From JBOGIG01 sp050742455 (lineage in GTDB: Bacteria > Actinomycetota > Acidimicrobiia > Acidimicrobiales > JBOGIG01): a stretch of 64,000 nt of DNA. The notes under the pieces are model-generated. The model did not search any database, was not told where the DNA came from, and saw nothing but the letters and a program-made list of their open reading frames with translations. A program made the translations under genes and the position numbers. Shown in pieces: positions 16,102-25,698 of the stretch (position 1 is the stretch's first letter; the number at the start of each line of letters is the position of its first letter). The stretch is from NCBI GenBank assembly GCA_050742455.1, contig JBOGIG010000004.1, forward strand, positions 1-64,000, in the 5' to 3' direction.

Positions 16102-18391
16102 TCGACCCCGGGAGTGGTTCAGGACCATGGCGTACCCCCTCCAATCCTCGGAGACCCAGGCGATCTCCGACAGATCGGCCCTCGACGGCGAAATATTCCC
16201 ACCGGGATCGGGACTGGCGCCCGGGCGAGCAGAGGGCCGGGCTACCCAGGAACAACACCGTGGCGTTGGTCTGGTCCCGCACCTGCCAGCCCAAGGCCAC
16301 GAGGTGGGGTCGCCCGGAGATCTCCTGGGCCAAGTGCCCGAGGATCAAGGCCTCGCGTCGGGTTCCGGCAGCCATGACCACCTGCTCGCCTGCCCTGGAC
16401 CTGGCCCACCAGTCACTAACCAGGCGTTCTCGCAGGCCTTGGGGCGATCGGAGGGCCATCCATCCGGCGGGCTCGTCCAGGCTGAGGTGCGGCCCCGGGC
16501 GGCGCGCCAGCGTGGCCAGGGAGGTTCCGCGCCCGGTGTAGGACAACCCCCCGGACCCGCCGACCAACAGCACACGGGCCGACTGGGTCTCCGCCCTTTC
16601 GATGAGAATGGCCATGTCGGCAAGGCGGAGTCCCTCGGGCCGGACGACGACCAGAACCCCAGGCCGAGCATGGTCTCCCGGCCGAACATGGTCTCCCGGC
16701 CGAGCATGGTCTCCCGGAAGGCGGCGATCACCTCCCATCGCACGCCCCAGACCCGAAGCGGAGACCACGTCATCGATTCCCACGCAGGTCATCCCGGTCA
16801 GAGCATTTATCTGTTGGGTCTCGGACATGGTGGCGGCAACAGCCACCACGGTGGCGCCCTTTTCCTCCCACAGCCGCCGGACACCATCGAGGGCGTCCAG
16901 TGCGCCCGACTGAACCCGACCCTCAACAATCTCTACAGGCCTGGGGCTGGACACCAATCGACTGGCGGCTTCGAGCTGGCCCGGGGCCAGGGCAAGTCGC
17001 CGAGCCAGGGTGGCAGCCGAGAAGGATTCGTCCACTTCCCGAACGGCTCTTTGGTTCATGCGTTCGACCCGGTCCAGCATGGCCCGTTCAGTGGCCACCA
17101 TCCCCGGCGTGGTCCAGCGCGCCACCGTGCCGCCCCCGGGCATCCACCCACCCCCTTGGCGCTTCCAAAGGCCCCAGCCCACGGATGTGGCGACGTCAGA
17201 GGTGGCCGTGACCGACCCCACTCCTAGCACCAGTGAACCGGCCAGGGTTTGGGCAGTCAGTTCCCGGATGGTGCTCACCGGTGCGCCCGACTCCATTACG
17301 GCGCACCAGCCCCTCAGAACGTCGCGCTGAGAAAAAGTCGCCGATCGGCCGGTGAGGTGGCTCGGCCCGAGCAACCGCCGGGCCATGGCGGCCAGGGCCC
17401 CATGGTCCAAGGACCGGCCAGCGCCCTCCTGGCTCCACCTGGCCAGGGCGCTCGCCTCGGCCCATGTCGAGCCCCTTGCCATCGGAGCCAACACACCTTG
17501 CCAATCCTTGCGGGAAAAGCCGATTTCCTCGGCCTGGCGACGCCATCGAAGGACGAGGTCCTCCACCTTGACCGAGTAGTCCTTGGCCGGGCGAGTGGCC
17601 AGAGCGGCGATTCTCCGGGCCCGGGGAGTGGATCTCGCTTCGTCGACCAGCCACGCTTCGACCTCTTGGCGCCGGCTGGAAAAATGACGGATCACCTGCG
17701 AGGTAACGCCATTGACTTGGGCAACCCCTGCCCGCACCGGTCCCCAGGACAAGCCCAATCGGGTGGTCAACTCGAAGCGCAATTGGGCCTGGTACAGGTG
17801 CCCGGCTGTGTGGGCGTGGCCATACAGGGCTCGGGCATCGAGGGCAGAAAATCGTCCGTCTATCCCCCGTACCAGGTTGGCCACCACCACGTGGGTGTGC
17901 AGGTGTGGATCCAGGCGCCGACTGGTGCGATGGGGAAACGACGCGCCAATGAATCCGCTGGTGGAGATCTGGCATCTGTTGGGCCCGCTACCCCGTCGGG
18001 CCAGGGCCGCCTCGGATTCCAGGTAACCCATGGCCGCACTCACCGAGGCGTCGTGAGCGGCCTGGATCGGCTGCCGAGTCCGATCGTCGCCCACACCCCA
18101 CAGGATCGAAACCGACTTGGGGGCGGAGAAGGTCGCATCGAAGGCAGCAATTCGGACCGGAGCCCCCCTGCTTCTAAGCGTTTGGCCCGTCTGGGGGTTC
18201 ACGCCGGCCAGTACGGCGCTCAGGTCGCTTCCCTGGACCACCCCGGACAGAACCATGGCCCGGGCCCCACCACCCAACCAGCGCCCCGGGGCTTCGTCCC
18301 CGTGTGCCCGATGGTCGTCGCCACCGCCGGCCACAGCCCGCAGGTAGTAGTCCTCTCGCCCGCAAGCCAGCTTGGCCAGGCTCATGCCCAT
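16046..18391 (-). CDS. MobF (TrwC/TraI-like) relaxase with degenerate helicase domain
   Basis: A 781-aa protein. The N-terminal relaxase domain has a Tyr pair (EDYYLRAV, Y15-Y16), FDATFSAPKSVSILW (about 85-100) and the metal-binding triad DPHLHTHVVVAN (about 160). The second Tyr pair common in actinobacterial MobF (EDYY) reads DDHRAHG here. The C-terminal half aligns by eye with the RecD-like helicase, but Walker A reads VEGRVQSGALD instead of a GxAGTGKT loop (about 485-495), Walker B lacks its DE (VLVVVRPEGLR, about 580), and an 18-bp tandem repeat lies just before it. Nicking chemistry looks preserved; helicase ATPase activity is probably lost. The start is set by a promoter that ends 6 nt upstream (leaderless). 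Confidence 0.85.
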   Translation of the reverse strand: MGMSLAKLACGREDYYLRAVAGGGDDHRAHGDEAPGRWLGGGARAMVLSGVVQGSDLSAVLAGVNPQTGQTLRSRGAPVRIAAFDATFSAPKSVSILWGVGDDRTRQPIQAAHDASVSAAMGYLESEAALARRGSGPNRCQISTSGFIGASFPHRTSRRLDPHLHTHVVVANLVRGIDGRFSALDARALYGHAHTAGHLYQAQLRFELTTRLGLSWGPVRAGVAQVNGVTSQVIRHFSSRRQEVEAWLVDEARSTPRARRIAALATRPAKDYSVKVEDLVLRWRRQAEEIGFSRKDWQGVLAPMARGSTWAEASALARWSQEGAGRSLDHGALAAMARRLLGPSHLTGRSATFSQRDVLRGWCAVMESGAPVSTIRELTAQTLAGSLVLGVGSVTATSDVATSVGWGLWKRQGGGWMPGGGTVARWTTPGMVATERAMLDRVERMNQRAVREVDESFSAATLARRLALAPGQLEAASRLVSSPRPVEIVEGRVQSGALDALDGVRRLWEEKGATVVAVAATMSETQQINALTGMTCVGIDDVVSASGLGRAMGGDRRLPGDHARPGDHVRPGDHARPGVLVVVRPEGLRLADMAILIERAETQSARVLLVGGSGGLSYTGRGTSLATLARRPGPHLSLDEPAGWMALRSPQGLRERLVSDWWARSRAGEQVVMAAGTRREALILGHLAQEISGRPHLVALGWQVRDQTNATVLFLGSPALCSPGRQSRSRWEYFAVEGRSVGDRLGLRGLEGVRHGPEPLPGSIRGRDLGRGETLGLSLSR
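16662..16715 (-). repeat. Three 18-bp tandem repeats inside the relaxase gene
   Basis: Units at 16662-16679, 16680-16697 and 16698-16715 differ at one base. They encode GDHARP, GDHVRP, GDHARP in the decayed helicase half, immediately before the position of Walker B. They keep the frame. Confidence 0.9.
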
Positions 18392-18397
18392 CGAGCC

Positions 18398-18426
18398 ACA
18401 CTAAGGACAGCAAAATACTACGTCAA
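18398..18426 (-). promoter_or_regulatory. Relaxase promoter (TTGACG-17-TAGTGT), leaderless
   Basis: On the minus strand TTGACG (18426-18421) and TAGTGT (18403-18398) are 17 nt apart. The -10 ends 6 nt before ATG 18391, so the mRNA probably begins at the start codon. The -35 lies just beyond the pafC-like stop (18428), so the relaxase can be transcribed separately from the WYL genes. It does not match the RecA-NDp (PafBC-type) promoter pattern. Confidence 0.65.
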
Positions 18427-18427
18427 T

Positions 18428-19414
18428 CTATATCTTTTCATACCTTTTCAGAATCCGAGCAGCTGCCTGGCGGCCGGCGTCGACCAGATCGGGTGGTTCG
18501 ATCACCCGGGCATCAGGTCCGAGGCGGAGAAGCAGTCTCTCCAACCACGCCTGGCCCGAAACGGCCAGGGTCACCCGCGTTCTTCCGTCGTGCAGAGGAC
18601 AAACCAAATGGGTGGGATATGCCTCCAATACCCACTCCGCGGCAGGCTCGAGCTCCAAAACGACCTGCTCGGTCCCAGGACCGGTGAGGAAGTCGTCGTC
18701 ACCCATTTCGGCCTGTGCCATACCGGGCTGATCAGGCTGATCAGGCATCGGGGGCTTGGCTTCGGACACCGGCGTCGGGATTGCGCCGCCGATCTCGGCC
18801 CGGCCGATGCGGTCCACCCGGAAGCGGCGCCTGGCTTGGACCTGTTGACACCAGGCCTGGAGGTACCAGTGACCATCCCTGACGAATAGCCTCTCCGGGT
18901 TCACCGATCGCGTGGTGGCGGCGTCACGGGCGAAGGAGTAGTAGTCGATGTCGAGGGTGCGGCCCTCGTCCGTGGCCTGACGAACTACTGGCAGGTGGAC
19001 GGGTTCATCGAGATCGATGATCAGCCTGTTCCTGGCCCCCAACACATCCTCCAGCTTGACCACCGCACCGGCCAGTGCCCCGTGGGGATCTGCTCCGGGC
19101 ACGGCCAGGATCGCTCGGGCCGAGGCGGCCAGGGCGAATCCCTCAGAAGGCGTAAGCCGTGGGGCTCTCGACAATTGCCGGGTTGATTCGGCGTAGACGG
19201 TGTCATCGGAAATGTAGATATCCATGAGCACATCGGCTGTGTACGGCGGCAATCCACAGCACGAAGCCATTTCCAGCAGGGAAACCACCTCGGACGGGTC
19301 CAGGTTGAAGCGAAGGGCCACCTCGGCCAGGGGGACCTGGCCCACCGACACCAGCCAGGGCAGCAGTGCCAAAAGAACCCTAAGGCGCGCTGCCGCCTCG
19401 ATGAGTGGGCTCAC
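18428..19414 (-). CDS. pafC: PafC-like WYL-domain transcriptional regulator
   Basis: About 328 aa. The N-terminal winged-helix part (RVLLALLPWLVSVGQVPLAEVALRF, then LLEMASCCGLPPYTADVLMDI) matches PafC; the WYL region is RTLDIDYYSFARDAATTRSVNPERLFVRDGHWYLQAWC, with FRVDRIGRAEI following. PafB/PafC form the WYL regulator controlling the SOS-independent DNA-damage response in mycobacteria. The open frame extends to 19516, but GTG 19414 overlaps the upstream stop (GTGA) and is where PafC homology begins. The insert around residues 220-255 (Pro/Asp/Gln-rich) is unusual. The role here is inferred from the family. Confidence 0.85.
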   Translation of the reverse strand: MSPLIEAAARLRVLLALLPWLVSVGQVPLAEVALRFNLDPSEVVSLLEMASCCGLPPYTADVLMDIYISDDTVYAESTRQLSRAPRLTPSEGFALAASARAILAVPGADPHGALAGAVVKLEDVLGARNRLIIDLDEPVHLPVVRQATDEGRTLDIDYYSFARDAATTRSVNPERLFVRDGHWYLQAWCQQVQARRRFRVDRIGRAEIGGAIPTPVSEAKPPMPDQPDQPGMAQAEMGDDDFLTGPGTEQVVLELEPAAEWVLEAYPTHLVCPLHDGRTRVTLAVSGQAWLERLLLRLGPDARVIEPPDLVDAGRQAAARILKRYEKI

Positions 19415-20346
19415 GGGGACACCTCGGCGATCATCTGTCGCAGCCATCCGATGACCTCGTCCCTTAGATCGGGTGGCGACAACACTTCGGCGTGATCGAG
19501 ATGGTCGAACAGCCACGATCTGAACGCTCCCGTGTTCGATACGGCCAGGGCCACGATCACCGATCCATCCGACCTCGTCTCCACCACCGACTCCCCGCCC
19601 AGTTCGGCAGTGGCCAACGCAGCCTGGGAAGCGTCGATCAGCACCCGGACGTCGATCACGTCCCTGCCGCCGAGTGTCCAGGGCGGATCGGGAAGGGCCC
19701 GAGCTGGATCGAAGTCGATGGGAACCTCAAAGCTGTCTTCCGGCCCCAACGTCACCCCCCCGTCAATTCGATCGGGCCGGAATGAGCGCATCGCCAACCG
19801 GTCATGGTCCCAACCAACCAGGTACCAGTTGCCCGCCCTGAAGGCAAGCCCGTAGGGGTCGATGCCGCGCGGAAAACTCCGATAGACAAAGGTTACGGGT
19901 GCCCGCTGGGCGATAGCCCGGTGCAGGTCGGGCAGGGTGTGAGGAACGGGCAGATCGGCCAGGTTGGACACATGATGACTAGCCACAACTCCTAGTTTCA
20001 ATAGTGCATCCATGCCACTACCATCGGGTAGGTGGACACCGGCCACGGCAAGGTTGAGGGCAACCTGCTCGACTGGGCTGAGATCCAGCTCTGGCAGGTA
20101 GTAATCCTCGGGGTTGATGCGGTACCCGAGTTGATCCCCACCGGCCATCTTCTCGGTGAGGATGGGAACCCCCTCCTGGCGCAACAGTTTCTTGTCCCTC
20201 TCGAAAGCCTGCCTAGCCGCCACCGGACTGTCGAGCGGGTACCCGGGCACCTCGGAAACTATGTGTTGGAGCGAAACCGGCCGCCGAGAGGACAGGAGCA
20301 GCATGACCAGGTTGGTGAGTCGTTCCAGCTTGGCCAGGTTTTCCAC
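19411..20346 (-). CDS. pafB: PafB-like WYL-domain transcriptional regulator
   Basis: About 311 aa. The protein opens VENLAKLERLTNLVMLLLSS, typical of PafB, then a winged-helix region ending FERDKKLLRQEGVPI, a central linker (GYRINPEDYYLPELDLSPVEQVAL) and the WYL domain (VTFVYRSF...YGLAFRAGNWYLVGWDHDRLAMRSFRPDRI). The frame is open to 20493, overlapping the divergent gene, but GTG 20346 is where homology begins and a TAGGCT box ends 7 nt before it. It is coupled to the PafC-like gene by a GTGA overlap. No proteasome or Pup genes are in the window. Confidence 0.85.
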   Translation of the reverse strand: MENLAKLERLTNLVMLLLSSRRPVSLQHIVSEVPGYPLDSPVAARQAFERDKKLLRQEGVPILTEKMAGGDQLGYRINPEDYYLPELDLSPVEQVALNLAVAGVHLPDGSGMDALLKLGVVASHHVSNLADLPVPHTLPDLHRAIAQRAPVTFVYRSFPRGIDPYGLAFRAGNWYLVGWDHDRLAMRSFRPDRIDGGVTLGPEDSFEVPIDFDPARALPDPPWTLGGRDVIDVRVLIDASQAALATAELGGESVVETRSDGSVIVALAVSNTGAFRSWLFDHLDHAEVLSPPDLRDEVIGWLRQMIAEVSP

Positions 20347-20353
20347 GATCGGC

Positions 20354-20359
20354 AGCCTA
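20354..20359 (-). promoter_or_regulatory. -10 box (TAGGCT) for leaderless pafB
   Basis: TAGGCT on the minus strand ends 7 nt before GTG 20346. The -35 is weak. It supports the internal start over the longer open frame. Confidence 0.45.
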
Positions 20360-20459
20360 AGCCAGCCACCGCCCGGTCGGACAGGCCCGATGGGCCGGGA
20401 ATGGGCGGGGACGGTGACCACTCCGGGAAGCGGGCCCATCGCGAAATCCGGTACGGAGA

Positions 20460-21326
20460 ATGGCTGGCTGCATGAGGGGCGGCCCTTGGACATTTCACCT
20501 CCATGTGTGGGCCTGGCTCCTTATCGCCTCCGCGGGGATCGGCTATGTAGCGGTGCTGCGACAGCTCGGGCCTCGCCACAACCCCACGGGACCATCTGTC
20601 GCCCCTCGAAAAATTGCATCATTTTGCGCCGGCCTGGTGACACTGGCCATCGCCCTGACCTGGCCCACGGCTGACCTTTCCCTTCACTGGCTGTTGGTGG
20701 CCCGCCTGTTCCAGAACGTCTTGTTGTTCCTTGTGGCGCCGCCACTGTTGCTCCTCGGCCTTCCGAATCGGCTGGTGGACATGGCGACGAGGCCCCGGCT
20801 TGTGGACGCCACCCTGACCAGGATCACCCATCCCGCCCTGGCCACCCTCATCTTTAATTGTGTGGTGATCGCATCGCTGATTCCCCCCGTTGTCCACGCC
20901 GAGAGCCACTGGACCGTGGCCTACGCCTTGGCCGGCGCCGTCATGCTGGGAGCAGGCACGATCATGTGGCTGCCCGTCCTGCGCCTGGTCCCCGGCGCAC
21001 GTCACATGGGCGTGGCCGCGCGAGTGGGCTACCTGTTCGTGCAGTCCATCCTGCCCAACTTTCCAGCCCTCATCTTGATCTTTGCCGGGCATGTCATGTA
21101 CACGGACTTCACCTCGGCCCCCATGGCCCTGGGCATCTCGGCCCGGCTCGACCAACAGCTGGCTGGCGTGGCGGCCAAGGTGTTGGGAATCACCATCTTG
21201 TGGTGCACGGCGGGAGCCATCCTGATGCGGGCCCAATCGGCCGAGGAGAGGGGCGAGGACCCCGATCCTTTGACATGGAGCGACGTGGAGAGAGAGCTGG
21301 AGCGCCTGGATCGCCACCCCATCTGA
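20460..21326 (+). CDS. CtaG/caa3-type cytochrome c oxidase assembly-like membrane protein
   Basis: 288 aa with about seven predicted membrane helices. Characteristic pieces: FHLHVWAWLLIA, WPTADLSLHWLLVARLFQNVLLFLVAPPLLLLGLP (HW and Q/P-rich helix), VVHAESHWTVAYALAGAV, HMGVAARVGYLFVQSILPN and a short acidic C-terminus. This matches the cytochrome c oxidase assembly protein family that helps insert copper into oxidase subunits, acting in the plasma membrane; no oxidase subunit lies nearby. Two ATGs compete: 20460, and 20472 with GGAG about 9 nt upstream. Divergent from the pafB-like gene. Confidence 0.75.
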   Translation: MAGCMRGGPWTFHLHVWAWLLIASAGIGYVAVLRQLGPRHNPTGPSVAPRKIASFCAGLVTLAIALTWPTADLSLHWLLVARLFQNVLLFLVAPPLLLLGLPNRLVDMATRPRLVDATLTRITHPALATLIFNCVVIASLIPPVVHAESHWTVAYALAGAVMLGAGTIMWLPVLRLVPGARHMGVAARVGYLFVQSILPNFPALILIFAGHVMYTDFTSAPMALGISARLDQQLAGVAAKVLGITILWCTAGAILMRAQSAEERGEDPDPLTWSDVERELERLDRHPI

Positions 21327-21369
21327 GCCTGCACCGGGCGGGGCAGCCGGGGCCTGCCTGGCCATTGTG

Positions 21370-21398
21370 TTCGACCAGGGTCGATGGGGGCCTACAAT
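21370..21398 (+). promoter_or_regulatory. Housekeeping-type promoter upstream of typA
   Basis: TTCGAC (21370-21375) and TACAAT (21393-21398) are separated by 17 nt, giving an expected transcript start near 21405 and a leader of about 65 nt before typA. Confidence 0.5.
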
Positions 21399-21470
21399 TG
21401 AACCCGGCCACCTCGGCGCCCGATCGCGCGGGGGTCTGGCCACTGACGCCTTCCGGAGAAATCACTGACC

Positions 21471-23309
<1,839 letters not shown>

Positions 23310-23342
23310 GCCCGGCGGATCAGATCGGGTACGCTCCCGTCA

Positions 23343-23410
23343 GCCAGATGACCCAGGAGGCCAGATGACCCGGATAGCCAGATGACCCGGATAGCCAAAT
23401 GACCAAAATA
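23343..23410 (+). repeat. Four tandem 17-bp repeats, each with an ATG, ending at the hydrolase start
   Basis: Units start at 23343, 23360, 23377 and 23394 (GCCAGATGACCCGGATA type). Each contains ATGACC. The first three ATGs (23348, 23365, 23382) open 6-codon frames (MTQEAR, MTRIAR, MTRIAK) whose TGA overlaps the next ATG. The fourth ATG (23399) is the start of the serine hydrolase. The first unit holds AGGAGG, 4 nt before the second ATG. Confidence 0.9.
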
Positions 23411-24559
23411 GAGGGTCTCGTGGAGCCGGGCTATGGCCGGGTAAGGGAGGCCTTCGCCGCAAACTTCGATCACCACGGAGATATCGGGGCCGGGGTGTGT
23501 GTCCACGTCGATGGGCGCAAGGTGGTCGATCTGGTTGGTGGGCTGGCGGACGTCAAGTCTGGCCAGGCCTACAACTCAGACAGCTTGCAACTGGTCTTTT
23601 CCACCACCAAGGCCCCGACCGCGGTGTGTGCCCATCTCCTGGCCGAACGGGGTGACCTGGATTTTGATGCCCCGGTAACCCAGTACTGGCCAGAGTTCGC
23701 CGCTGCGGGCAAGGGCCACATACCGGTTCGCTGGCTCCTTTCTCACCAGGCCGGCCTGGCCAGCATCGATGTCAAGCTCAGCTTGGCCCAGGCCTTGGCC
23801 TGGGATCCCGTCATCGAAGCCCTGGCCGCGCAGGAGCCCCTGTGGGAGCCGGGGCAAGCTCACGGCTACCACGCCCTGACATTCGGGTGGCTGGTGGGCG
23901 AGCTCATCCGGCGCATATCCGGTCGCAGTGTGGGCCGGTTTTTTGCCGAAGAAGTGGCCGGACCCCTCGGCTTGGAGTTTTGGATCGGCCTGCCCGAACA
24001 ATACGAGCACCGGGTCGCTCCCCTGATCAGCTCGCCGATGCCCGACGATCCGGCCCTGCGGGAATTGGCCGTCGCCCTGATGGGTCCCGACACCCTCCTC
24101 GGACGGGCCTTGACCCTCGACGGCGCCTTTGACAGCCTCGGTTTGACCTCGCCCTTCAACTCCCGAGCCGTGCACGCCGCCGAGATCCCCGCCGCCAATG
24201 GCATCACCAACGCCGCCAGTCTGTCCCGCTTCTACGCCGGGCTCATCGGGGAAGTGGACGGGGTCCGTGTGCTCGGGCCCGAGGCTCTCAAAGTGGCCAC
24301 GGCCACCCAGTGCGAGGGCCAGGACAAGGTATTGATGGTGCAGACCCGTTTCGGATTGGGCTTCATGCTTCACTCGGAATTCACCCCGCTCCTCGGCCCC
24401 GGCTCGTTCGGCCACTCCGGGGCCGGGGGATCGCTGGGCTTTGCCGATCCCGACACGGGCGTGTCATTCGGATATGTGATGAACCAGATGCAGGCCAATC
24501 TGTCCGCCGATCCGCGCACCCTCGGACTCATCGAGGCGCTGCGCTCCAGTTTGGACTAG
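23399..24559 (+). CDS. Serine beta-lactamase-fold hydrolase/esterase
   Basis: A 386-aa beta-lactamase-related (class C/EstB-like) hydrolase. The nucleophile motif is FSTTKAPTAV (SxxK, about 66-70), the second motif Tyr is in HGYHALTFGWLVGE, and the third motif is HSGAGGSLGF near 340 with VMNQM afterwards. No signal peptide is visible, so it is probably an intracellular esterase rather than a cell-wall enzyme. Family members include lactone/ester hydrolases; the substrate is not readable. Translation probably couples through the upstream array of micro-frames. Its stop overlaps that of the convergent dehydrogenase (shared CTAG). Confidence 0.85.
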   Translation: MTKIEGLVEPGYGRVREAFAANFDHHGDIGAGVCVHVDGRKVVDLVGGLADVKSGQAYNSDSLQLVFSTTKAPTAVCAHLLAERGDLDFDAPVTQYWPEFAAAGKGHIPVRWLLSHQAGLASIDVKLSLAQALAWDPVIEALAAQEPLWEPGQAHGYHALTFGWLVGELIRRISGRSVGRFFAEEVAGPLGLEFWIGLPEQYEHRVAPLISSPMPDDPALRELAVALMGPDTLLGRALTLDGAFDSLGLTSPFNSRAVHAAEIPAANGITNAASLSRFYAGLIGEVDGVRVLGPEALKVATATQCEGQDKVLMVQTRFGLGFMLHSEFTPLLGPGSFGHSGAGGSLGFADPDTGVSFGYVMNQMQANLSADPRTLGLIEALRSSLD

Positions 24560-25593
24560 GGCTCTACCACGATCTTGGCGTGGGCCTCGGGATTAGCCAG
24601 ATCCTCGAAGGCCCCCGGCACCCCTTCGATTCCAACTGATCCGGTGATCAGGGGGTCGACGTCGATCGCTCCCTCGGCGATGACCCGAAGGGCACGGGCA
24701 AACTCCATGGGGTCATAGGCCAGCACGAACTGCAAGGACAGTTCCTTTGCCGTGCCGAAGAAGGGCTGGAACGAGTCAGGCTGCATGCACACCCCCACCA
24801 CCACGATGAGAGAGGATCGGGGGGCATCTCGCATGATCGACTGCAACATTCCGGGGATACCGACGGCTTCGAAGATGACCAGGGGTAAGACGCCATCGGC
24901 TCGGCGCCAGGCATCCATGGCCGGTTCGACAACCGGGTCGACTACTACGCCGGCCCCCATGAGCAGGGCCAGGTCCCGTCGTCGGGGGGAGAGATCCGAG
25001 GCCACGATCACTTCGACTCCGGCGAGCTTCAACGCCGAAATGACGGCCAACCCCACCGGCCCGCAGCCCACCACCAGGGCCGACTGACCGGCGGCGATAC
25101 CGGACTTGGCCACGGCGTGCAGACCCACGGCCGTGGGCTCGGTCATGGCGGCCCGCCGGGGGCTGCATCCGTTGGGCACTTCGAGCACCAGGGGAGCCGA
25201 CAGCAACATCCTCTCGGCAAAGCCACCCGGATACTCATTGGAGTAGGCCGTGGGAGAAACCCCGGTATCGGTGAGCATGACCGGCACGGATACCACCACG
25301 GCGCCCGGTTCCGGACCGATTGTGTCTGGCCCCACTTCGAGCACCTCAGCCGAGAACTCGTGGCCCATGATCACATCGCGGCTCAGGTCGAGCACGGGAC
25401 CGGACACAACTTCGTCGACCAGTCCCGCCTGCGCCGTCAGATCCACCACTGCCTGGCCGTGCTGAGCAAAGTGCAGGTCCGATCCGCAGATCCCGCAGGC
25501 CAGGGTGCGGACCAGAATCTGGCCCAGGCCAGGAACCGGGTCGGCCACGTCGTCGACGACCATGGAGCCATTTCGTAGGATTGCGGCGCGCAA
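24556..25593 (-). CDS. Zinc-dependent alcohol dehydrogenase (MDR family)
   Basis: 345 aa. Catalytic zinc ligands are visible as CGICGSDLHF (Cys33) and MGHEF (His78-Glu79); the coenzyme Rossmann motif is LVVGCGPVGLAVI (about 172-184). The structural-zinc Cys cluster is absent: the loop around 85-120 instead reads VVVSVPVMLTDTG. This resembles zinc-binding dehydrogenases of broad specificity (threonine dehydrogenase / sorbitol dehydrogenase-like) and the substrate is not known. TTG start with a strong AAGGAGG 5-6 nt upstream. Convergent with the hydrolase. Confidence 0.85.
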   Translation of the reverse strand: MRAAILRNGSMVVDDVADPVPGLGQILVRTLACGICGSDLHFAQHGQAVVDLTAQAGLVDEVVSGPVLDLSRDVIMGHEFSAEVLEVGPDTIGPEPGAVVVSVPVMLTDTGVSPTAYSNEYPGGFAERMLLSAPLVLEVPNGCSPRRAAMTEPTAVGLHAVAKSGIAAGQSALVVGCGPVGLAVISALKLAGVEVIVASDLSPRRRDLALLMGAGVVVDPVVEPAMDAWRRADGVLPLVIFEAVGIPGMLQSIMRDAPRSSLIVVVGVCMQPDSFQPFFGTAKELSLQFVLAYDPMEFARALRVIAEGAIDVDPLITGSVGIEGVPGAFEDLANPEAHAKIVVEP

Positions 25594-25698
25594 TACGGCC
25601 TCCTTTGCCTGGCCAGGCTATTAGCGACTTCGGCCCGATCCCAGCCAAGCACGTCCCGTTAGTATGGGCAATGTTCCCATCCCGATTCGATCTTCAGA

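Noticed and set aside
16662..16715. Possible CRISPR-like spaced repeats
   Set aside because: The three 18-bp units are directly contiguous with no spacers and encode an in-frame hexapeptide; a coding minisatellite.
16004..17227. A 407-codon plus-strand frame antisense to the relaxase
   Set aside because: Low-complexity, no domain; a high-GC shadow of the relaxase frame, which has conserved motifs.
14488..18391. A complete integrative conjugative element
   Set aside because: No integrase, attachment repeats, type IV secretion, replication or entry-exclusion genes are present, and the flanks are ordinary metabolic genes.
17249..18889. A 546-codon plus-strand frame
   Set aside because: Runs antisense across the relaxase and pafC-like genes with no recognisable domain; shadow frame.
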